A DNA stretch of 11,546 nucleotides. Source: an uncultured Clostridia bacterium. GTDB lineage: Bacteria; Bacillota; Clostridia; TANB77; CAG-508. Both the position numbers and the translations under genes were made by a program. The notes under the pieces are model-generated. The model was not told the origin of the DNA. It did not search any database and saw only the letters and a list, made by a program, of their open reading frames with translations. Of this stretch, positions 6,546 to 11,546 are shown one piece after another. Each line of letters begins with the position of its first letter. Position 1 is the stretch's first letter. The stretch lies in assembly GCA_948663505.1 (NCBI GenBank), contig CAPNAQ010000049.1, positions 1 to 11,546 of the forward strand, in the 5' to 3' direction.

Positions 6546-7541
6546 TTGAAAGAGTTATTTATTGAAGAAATAATTGTTAAATCAATGAATTTTTTAGATA
6601 ATAACCAAAGAATAAAATTAAAAGAAATACTTACAGGAATATGCTTGAATTATCAAATTGAAATGATAGGACAGACTAAAAAGCAAGAAACACAAAAGAA
6701 TAATACAAATATATTAAATAAATTCATATCATCTAAGGAACTTGAGGGTTGCTCAACTAGAACTTTAAATTACTATAAAGATAATCTAATCAAAATGTTA
6801 GATACAATAAATCTTCCAATAGATGAAATTAATACTGAAATATTAAGAAATTATTTGGCTAATTATAAAAACAATTCAAATGCAGGTATGGTAACTATAG
6901 ACAATATAAGAAGAACATTATCAAGTTTCTTTGCGTGGTTAGAAAATGAAGATTATATTGTTAAAAGTCCAGTTAGGAGGATTCATAAAGTAAAAGCAAC
7001 TAAGAAAGTAAAAGAAACATTTACAGATGAAAATTTAGAAAAGTTAAGAGATACTTGCTCAAATGTAAGAGATTTAGCAATATTAGAACTATTAATATCA
7101 ACTGGCATGAGAGTAGGAGAATTAACTAGATTAAATATAGCTGATATGAACTTTCAAGAAAGAAGTTGTATTGTTTTGGGTAAAGGAAACAGTGAAAGAG
7201 AAGTTTATTTTAGTGCAAAAAGTAAAATGTATATGAAGAAATATTTAGAAACAAGAACAGATAATAATGAGGCATTATTTGTATCTCTTATAAAACCATA
7301 CAATAGATTAGGAATATCAGGAATTGAAATTGCTATAAGAAATTTAGGAAAAGAGGCAAATATAAATAAAGTACATCCACATAAATTTAGAAGAACAATG
7401 GCAACTATGGCTATTGATAAAGGAATGCCTATAGAGCAAGTACAAAAATTGTTAGGACATATTAAGATAGATACAACAATGGAATATGCAATGGTAAATC
7501 AAAATAATGTGAAAAACTCACACAGAAAATTTATTACATAA
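6546..7541 (+). CDS. Tyrosine recombinase (phage-integrase/XerC-D type)
   Basis: This enzyme cuts and rejoins DNA at short paired sites through a covalent 3'-phosphotyrosine. The frame extends up to ATG 6462, but I start it at TTG 6546 (331 residues). AAGGAGG (6533-6539) sits six bases before that TTG, whereas ATG 6462 has no ribosome site and lies in a divergent promoter. The first 55 or so residues are charged. A SAM-like core-binding domain follows (about 55-155, with FISSKELEGCSTRTLNYYKD and SSFFAWLENED), then the catalytic domain. The full active set is visible: R189 (TGMRVGELTRL), K213 (LGKGNSER), H279 and R282 (HKFRRT), H305 (LLGH) and Y314 (TTMEYA). It is therefore probably active. 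The length fits XerC/D-like and small-element integrases rather than long phage integrases. Its position in a block inserted between core genes suggests it is the mobility gene of that block. Confidence 0.9.
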   Translation: MKELFIEEIIVKSMNFLDNNQRIKLKEILTGICLNYQIEMIGQTKKQETQKNNTNILNKFISSKELEGCSTRTLNYYKDNLIKMLDTINLPIDEINTEILRNYLANYKNNSNAGMVTIDNIRRTLSSFFAWLENEDYIVKSPVRRIHKVKATKKVKETFTDENLEKLRDTCSNVRDLAILELLISTGMRVGELTRLNIADMNFQERSCIVLGKGNSEREVYFSAKSKMYMKKYLETRTDNNEALFVSLIKPYNRLGISGIEIAIRNLGKEANINKVHPHKFRRTMATMAIDKGMPIEQVQKLLGHIKIDTTMEYAMVNQNNVKNSHRKFIT

Positions 7542-7556
7542 ATTTATGAAAAAATA

Positions 7557-7584
7557 TTGACAATGATGGTGGTTTTATTATAAA
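7557..7584 (+). promoter_or_regulatory. Promoter for the RhuM-Fic gene
   Basis: A perfect -35 TTGACA (7557-7562) and TATAAA (7579-7584) are 16 bases apart. The leader to the start codon is about 90 bases, very AT-rich, with no clear structure. Confidence 0.6.
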
Positions 7585-7678
7585 ATACAAACAATAGTTC
7601 TATGACGATAAATAAAGAAAATATAAATAATAATAAATGTAATAATAACTAAAATTTATTAGAAAAGGATGTGTTCTT

Positions 7679-8626
7679 ATGGACGAAAAAAAGAATGAAA
7701 TTATTTTATTTGAAAATCAAGGAGTAAAATTAGAAGTTAATTTAAAAGATGAAACCGTATGGCTTACACAAGAGCAAATGTCAAAATTATTTAAAAAAGC
7801 TAAATCTACTATTAATGAACATATAAAGAATATATATAAAGAAGGAGAATTAGTAGAAACAGAAACAATGACTAAATTCGGAAATTCCGAATTTGCTGAT
7901 AAACCTACTAATTATTATAATTTAGATATGATTATATCTGTTGGATATCGAGTAAAATCGCAAAATGGTATTTTATTTAGAAAATGGGCTACTAGAATAT
8001 TAAAAGATTATATGTTAAAAGGATATGCAGTAAATCAAAGAAGATTAGAATATTTAGAAAAAACAATTAAGCTTATTGATATAGCAAATAGAATAGATGA
8101 AAGGCTAGAAGGAAATGACGCAAAAGAAATTTTAAAAGTAATTGGAGATTATTCAAAAGCACTTGATTTGTTGGATGACTATGACCATAGAACACTAAAG
8201 AAAATAGATGGAAATATAGATGAAAGAAAGATTGAATATAGTGAATGTATAGAAGTTATAAATAAGTTAAGATTTAATGAAGAAAGCTCACTATTTGCAG
8301 TAGAAAGAGATAAAGGGTTAGAATCAATAATTGGCAATATATATCAGAGTTTTGCAGGACAAGATATTTATAAAAGCATAGAAGAAAAAGGAGCAAATTT
8401 TTTATATTTGATAGTAAAAAATCATGTATTTGCAGATGGAAATAAGAGAATTGCAGCAACTTTATTTATTTACTTTTTGAATTTTTATGGTATTTTATAT
8501 AAAGATGGAAAACAAACAATAGATAATAATACTTTAGCAGCATTAACTTTATTAATTGCAGAGTCAAATCCAAAAGAAAAAGATGTAATAATAGATTTAG
8601 TAATGAACTTTTTGAACAATGATTGA
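7679..8626 (+). CDS. RhuM-Fic/Doc fusion protein
   Basis: This 315-residue protein has two domains. Residues about 10-125 match the RhuM family: VWLTQEQMSKLF, STINEHIKNIYKEGEL, YYNLDMIISVGYRV, then FRKWATRILKDYMLKGY. RhuM domains occur in pathogenicity-island and phage-linked proteins and their activity is not firmly known. Residues about 195-315 are a Fic/Doc domain with the active-site loop HVFADGNKR (H249-R257). The lysine at the position where AMP-transferring Fic enzymes have glycine is the Doc signature; Doc phosphorylates elongation factor Tu. I see no [ST]xxxE[GN] inhibitory motif in the chain. ATG 7679 has an AAAAGG site about 10 bases upstream. The gene has its own promoter and no adjacent antitoxin-like gene. 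A toxin or host-control role in the mobile block is plausible but unproven. Confidence 0.88.
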   Translation: MDEKKNEIILFENQGVKLEVNLKDETVWLTQEQMSKLFKKAKSTINEHIKNIYKEGELVETETMTKFGNSEFADKPTNYYNLDMIISVGYRVKSQNGILFRKWATRILKDYMLKGYAVNQRRLEYLEKTIKLIDIANRIDERLEGNDAKEILKVIGDYSKALDLLDDYDHRTLKKIDGNIDERKIEYSECIEVINKLRFNEESSLFAVERDKGLESIIGNIYQSFAGQDIYKSIEEKGANFLYLIVKNHVFADGNKRIAATLFIYFLNFYGILYKDGKQTIDNNTLAALTLLIAESNPKEKDVIIDLVMNFLNND

Positions 8627-8638
8627 GATTCAATCTCA
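8624..8638. repeat. Perfect inverted repeat over the RhuM-Fic stop codon
   Basis: TGAGATT and AATCTCA flank a single C, and the left arm begins with the TGA stop. No T-run follows, so it is not a standard terminator. It might act as a 3' RNA-stabilising hairpin or a protein-binding palindrome. It may also be chance. Confidence 0.4.
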
Positions 8639-8641
8639 GCG

Positions 8642-8655
8642 ACAACTTACAAGTT
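8642..8655 (+). repeat. Copy 1 of 14-bp repeat ACAACTTACAAGTT
   Basis: This is identical to 9685-9698, in the same orientation. The core AACTT-AC-AAGTT is itself an inverted repeat with a 2-base centre. The two copies bracket the pair of broken genes at 8713-9683. Confidence 0.55.
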
Positions 8656-8712
8656 TGTAGTTTGAAAGATTTATAGTAATGTATCGTTATGATAAGTTTA
8701 AGGAGGAATCTT

Positions 8713-9471
8713 ATGAAAAAGAAAATATGTATTGGAGTATGAATATTTTTGATTATACTTATAGTTGCAGGAATTATAACGAACTATGTAGATAGTGGTA
8801 GAGTAGCAACAGGACACGAGCCAAAGTATTGCATAAAGGTAGTTAATAATGACGGAAGCAAAGTAACTTATTGGGGATTAGGTTATAAAGTTATTCGCTA
8901 TGTGGGAGTGTCTCCAAATGAACCTTATGAGAGTAATATCGGGGTAAAAATGGGAAATTGGTTTATGAAATATGAATTGCCAATAGATAGCCAAAATAAT
9001 AAAGAACAAAAAGATAATATAAGTAATATAGAAGATTTTTATAATACCGAATTAACAAAAGATAGAGATATTAGGACACTATCAAAGGAATATACTTCAT
9101 TTGATGCTCAAAAAGATAATTGCTTTGTTATAGGTGCAATGGTTCATAACGATAATCTATATAGTGAATTTATGGAAAGTTATAAGAATAAAAAAACTGT
9201 ATTTATTAGAGTAGCACAAAATACTGTTGAAGGAGATTTAATCTTAACAGATATTTTATATTACGAGAAATCAGATAAATTATATATAGTTACTGATAAT
9301 ACAAGAGATAAATTTTCAGCAGAAACTGATAGAATAATTGAACTGAAAGAATTTAATTATATATCAGAATATAAAAATAATAATCACTTATATTGGGTTT
9401 TATACAACGAAGATATAACAGAAGAAAATTTTAAAACGGATAATGTATTTGTGATAACAACTATTAACTAA
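8713..9471 (+). pseudogene. Membrane-anchored DUF4362-like protein, interrupted by TGA
   Basis: An ATG with a perfect AAGGAGG site starts MKKKICIGV, then meets TGA at 8740-8742. The same frame then continues with IFLIILIVAGIITNYVDSGR and stays open for 240 more codons. Read through, residues about 5-23 form a normal signal anchor, so the TGA interrupts one gene and is not a boundary. It probably replaced a hydrophobic or Trp codon. The exported part has EPKYCIKVVNNDGSKVTYWG and GYKVIRYVGVSPNEPY. Near residues 165-205 it has IRVAQNTVEGDLILTDILYY and VTDNTRDKFSAE, which resemble DUF4362 (pattern recognition only). Function is unknown. Restart at TTG 8749, with GGAG 11 bases upstream, could give a protein lacking the first residues. 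It precedes the next small gene by 24 bases, so the two form one transcript. Confidence 0.7.
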
Positions 9472-9495
9472 ATATATAAAGGAGATGTAAAAGTT

Positions 9496-9683
9496 ATGAA
9501 TAAAGAAAAATTAAAAGTAAAAATATTTTTGATTTTAAGTCTTGTATTTGCAATTTTAACTTTGATTGGTGGATACTTGGTATCACTCATAAATTAGATA
9601 ATGCTGGTTATTCAGTTATACCAATGTTATTTACATTAACATTTAGTATATTATATAGGAATAGCAAAAAAGACAAAGAGTAA
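9496..9683 (+). pseudogene. Frameshifted small two-helix membrane protein
   Basis: An ATG with an AAAGGAGATG site opens MNKEKLKVKIFLILSLVFAI, then LTLIGGYLVSLIN, and stops at TAG 9595-9597 after 33 codons. In the next frame, from about 9591, the sequence goes on as KLDNAGYSVIPMLFTLTFS and then ILYRNSKKDKE, ending at TAA 9681-9683. Together the halves make a small protein of about 63 residues with two membrane helices and basic ends, a common clostridial type with an NAGY-x-VIPM second helix. One base appears to be missing near 9588-9594; adding an A after CTCATA would join the frames. The 33-codon product alone would carry only the first helix. It lies directly after the broken gene at 8713 and shares its transcript, so both members of this pair are damaged. 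Confidence 0.6.
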
Positions 9684-9684
9684 C

Positions 9685-9698
9685 ACAACTTACAAGTT
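9685..9698 (+). repeat. Copy 2 of 14-bp repeat ACAACTTACAAGTT
   Basis: This is identical to 8642-8655 and 1043 bases downstream of it. Here the symmetry extends further: TAACA at 9681 and TGTTA ending at 9705 lengthen the imperfect palindrome to about 25 bases, beginning at the stop of the preceding gene. No T-run follows. Confidence 0.55.
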
Positions 9699-9749
9699 CT
9701 TGTTATCATAAATGGAGTTGGTAAACCATACAAAACCAAAATAAAATAA

Positions 9750-9778
9750 TTGAAAAGTTTTAAGAACAATGTTATAAT
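9750..9778 (+). promoter_or_regulatory. Promoter for rsgA-rpe
   Basis: TTGAAA (9750-9755) and a perfect TATAAT (9773-9778) are 17 bases apart, with an extended TG at 9770-9771. The leader to rsgA is about 105 bases. This promoter makes the two core genes independent of prkC and of the accessory block. Confidence 0.75.
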
Positions 9779-9889
9779 AGAGAAGGTTATATGCCTTTAA
9801 TATTAATATATATGTATAAGGAAATTAATTCTAATCATAATCAATTGCCAAAGAAAATTATATTATAATAGTAGTAAATCGGAGGAAAA

Positions 9890-10786
9890 ATGCAAGGAAG
9901 AATAATAGAAAACATATCAAATCTATATAAAATAAAAGTAGAAGATAAGATATATGAAGCAACAGCAAGAGGAAAATTTAAAAACAAAGAAATAACACCA
10001 GTAGTTGGAGACACAGTACAAATAGAAATAATAGATGAGCAAAAAGATAAAGCAGTAATAGAAAAAATAGACGAAAGAAAAACATATATAAAAAGACCCA
10101 AAATGAGTAATATAGATCAAATAATATTAGTAGTATCAAGTAAAGAACCGAAGCCAGATTTATTATTATTAGACAAGCAACTAGCATTTTCTGAATACTT
10201 AAATATAGAGCCAATAATAGTATTAAATAAAACAGATTTAGATAAAAAAGAAGAATTTGAAAAAATAAAAGAAACATATAATAAAATAGGCTATAAAATA
10301 ATAAAAACAATAGCGAAAAATGATGATAAAGAAAATGGAATAGAAGAATTAAGAAAAGAGTTAGAAGGTAAAATTAGTGCATTTTCAGGAAACTCAGGAG
10401 TAGGAAAATCAACACTAATAAATTCAATATTTAAGAACAATATAACAGAAGAAGGAGAAATTAGCCAAAGAAATAAAAGAGGAAAAAACACAACAACATC
10501 AACAAAATTATATGAAATAGATAAAAATACATATATTGCTGACACACCAGGGTTTTCAACATTTGATATATCTGAAATAAAGTATAGTGATTTGGATAAA
10601 TTTTTTAGAGAATTTAAAGATAAAATAGATAAATGTGAATTTGTAGGATGTACACATATAAAAGAAGAAAATTGTGGTATAAAAAAGTCAGTTCAATTTG
10701 GAGAAATAAGTAATGAAAGATATGAAAGATTTTGCAAAATATATAATGAACTAAAAGATAAAAATAAAATTTACATTAAATATTAA
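9890..10786 (+). CDS. rsgA: Ribosome small-subunit-dependent GTPase RsgA
   Basis: RsgA is a cytosolic circularly permuted GTPase that checks late maturation of the 30S subunit and hydrolyses GTP when bound to it. The 298 residues match the usual length. The N-terminal OB-fold is at about 1-70 (ARGKFK and VVGDTVQIE). The GTPase motifs come in permuted order: G4 NKTD (113-116), G1 GNSGVGKS (167-174), a Thr-rich G2 region (GKNTTTSTKLY) and G3 DTPG (218-221). The C-terminal zinc knuckle has C249, C254, H256 and C262. GGAGG lies four bases before ATG 9890. In many Firmicutes rsgA follows prkC directly. Here it is about 6.4 kb away, with its own promoter. It is followed by rpe after a 53-base gap with no terminator, so the two are co-transcribed. 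Confidence 0.96.
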   Translation: MQGRIIENISNLYKIKVEDKIYEATARGKFKNKEITPVVGDTVQIEIIDEQKDKAVIEKIDERKTYIKRPKMSNIDQIILVVSSKEPKPDLLLLDKQLAFSEYLNIEPIIVLNKTDLDKKEEFEKIKETYNKIGYKIIKTIAKNDDKENGIEELRKELEGKISAFSGNSGVGKSTLINSIFKNNITEEGEISQRNKRGKNTTTSTKLYEIDKNTYIADTPGFSTFDISEIKYSDLDKFFREFKDKIDKCEFVGCTHIKEENCGIKKSVQFGEISNERYERFCKIYNELKDKNKIYIKY

Positions 10787-10788
10787 TA

Positions 10789-10820
10789 AATGTCCATTTG
10801 GAAACATGCCTTTGGACATT
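10789..10820 (+). promoter_or_regulatory. Hairpin between rsgA and rpe
   Basis: AATGTCCA (10789-10796) pairs perfectly with TGGACATT (10813-10820) across a 16-base loop. It begins three bases after the rsgA stop and ends nine bases before the rpe ribosome site. No T-run follows, so it is more likely a processing or stability element than a terminator. Confidence 0.4.
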
Positions 10821-10839
10821 AAAAGATTTGGAGGTAAAA

Positions 10840-11499
10840 ATGGTAGAAATTTCAACATCAATATTATCAGTAAAAAAAGGAGAGGAATCACAAACATTTT
10901 TTGCTTTAGAAAAAGCACATACAGATTATTTTCATATAGATGTGATGGATGGTAAATTTGTAGAAAAAAATACTTATAAAAAAATGTTAGAATATGCATC
11001 ATATATAAAAAGAATATCAAATCTTCCCCTAGATGTACATTTAATGGTAGAAAATATAGATAATGCAATTAATGATTTTTTGTCAGTTGAACCTAATATA
11101 ATTACTTTCCATTATGAAGCTTGTAAAGATAAACAAGAGGTTGTAAAATATATTAATAAAATAAAAGATAATCATTGTAAAGTTGGATTAAGTGTAAAAC
11201 CTGAAACAGATATTTCAGAGATATTTGAGTTTTTACCATATATTCATGTATGCTTAGTAATGACTGTAGAACCAGGAAAAGGTGGGCAAACTCTTTTAAC
11301 AGATATGATAAATAAAATTAAGACTTTAAAAGATTATATAACAAATAATAATATTGAAATTGATATTGAATCTGATGGTGGGATTAATTTGAAAACAGCT
11401 GATTTTGTAAAAAATGCTGGTAGTAATATATTAGTATCTGGAACAGCTATTTTAGTTGCAAATGATTTTAAGACTATAATAGATGAATTGAAAAAATAA
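10840..11499 (+). CDS. rpe: Ribulose-phosphate 3-epimerase
   Basis: Rpe interconverts ribulose 5-phosphate and xylulose 5-phosphate in the non-oxidative pentose phosphate pathway. I start it at ATG 10840, where GGAGG (10830-10834) is five bases upstream; the frame is open a little further upstream but without a ribosome site. The 219 residues are the usual length of this TIM-barrel family. Visible are SILS (7-10), HIDVMDG (32-38), DVHLMV (65-70), an M-T-V-E-P-G-K-G-G-Q phosphate loop, ESDGGI (177-182) and VSGTAI (199-204). The four metal ligands H32, D34, H67 and D179 are all present. Some loops differ from the common form: DGKFVEKNT where DGxFVPN is usual, and VEPGKGG where VNPGFGG is usual. 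It is therefore a diverged member, and a related sugar-phosphate epimerase cannot be fully excluded. Its place after rsgA supports rpe. A terminator follows. Confidence 0.9.
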   Translation: MVEISTSILSVKKGEESQTFFALEKAHTDYFHIDVMDGKFVEKNTYKKMLEYASYIKRISNLPLDVHLMVENIDNAINDFLSVEPNIITFHYEACKDKQEVVKYINKIKDNHCKVGLSVKPETDISEIFEFLPYIHVCLVMTVEPGKGGQTLLTDMINKIKTLKDYITNNNIEIDIESDGGINLKTADFVKNAGSNILVSGTAILVANDFKTIIDELKK

Positions 11500-11544
11500 A
11501 ACTAGAAGTTGGATTTATTTTTAAATTTCCAACCTCTAGTTTTT
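11498..11544 (+). terminator. Rho-independent terminator after rpe
   Basis: AAAACTAGAAGTTGGA (11498-11513) pairs with TCCAACCTCTAGTTTT (11529-11544, within one base) with a single internal mismatch, and ends in T residues. The A-rich left flank could let it work in both directions. It closes the rsgA-rpe unit at the window edge. Confidence 0.85.
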
Positions 11545-11546
11545 AA

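Noticed and set aside
8740..8742. TGA read as Trp or selenocysteine (recoding)
   Set aside because: TGA ends the upstream Fic gene and one gene fragment, Trp uses TGG throughout, and I see no convincing selenocysteine hairpin just downstream. A plain nonsense change is simpler.
3637..9778. Shared AATGTTATAAT (3637-3647 and 9768-9778) as attachment-site duplication flanking the block
   Set aside because: Both copies are extended -10 boxes, so similarity is expected from promoter consensus; the bases around them do not match further.
9780..9889. Riboswitch or structured RNA in the rsgA leader
   Set aside because: Only a 4-bp AAGG/CCTT pairing is evident and the rest is low-complexity AT sequence; no known motif seen.

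Overview
The window is very AT-rich DNA with strong Shine-Dalgarno sites, standard stop codons and extended -10 promoters. It looks like a low-GC Firmicutes/Clostridia chromosome, probably a gut or related anaerobe (inferred from composition and gene content). The clearest landmark is the conserved Firmicutes cell-envelope signalling cluster prpC-prkC-rsgA-rpe. Here it is split in two by about 6.4 kb of accessory DNA.

Left core (1-3610): a small membrane-anchored protein with an FxLyD-like domain, then the PP2C phosphatase PrpC/Stp and the PASTA kinase PrkC, all on the + strand. PrkC phosphorylates envelope, translation and cell-cycle targets, and PrpC reverses this. A good rho-independent terminator follows prkC.

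Accessory block (about 3611-9700). First comes a stretch of gene debris, including a 40-codon stump of a pyridoxamine-phosphate-oxidase-like gene fused to the tail of another gene. Next is an MFS-type permease with its own promoter. A 65-aa orphan follows, behind a palindromic leader that could hide its ribosome site, and it converges on a 129-aa orphan across a shared bidirectional terminator. A tyrosine recombinase, best started at a TTG, is transcribed away from the 129-aa gene. A RhuM-Fic/Doc fusion protein comes next. Last are two adjacent small membrane/exported-protein genes, one broken by an in-frame TGA and the other by a frameshift, with a 14-bp near-palindromic repeat on each side. 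The recombinase, Fic protein, orphans and decaying genes are what one expects of a recombination hotspot.

Right core (9750-11546): rsgA (ribosome-maturation GTPase) and rpe (ribulose-phosphate 3-epimerase) run from their own strong promoter and end in a terminator. The accessory DNA therefore sits between two self-contained transcription units and need not disrupt core expression.

No rRNA, tRNA, CRISPR array or transposase was seen. The most intriguing items are the possible RNA switch before the 65-aa orphan, the orphan convergent pair beside the recombinase, and the RhuM-Doc fusion with no visible partner antitoxin.
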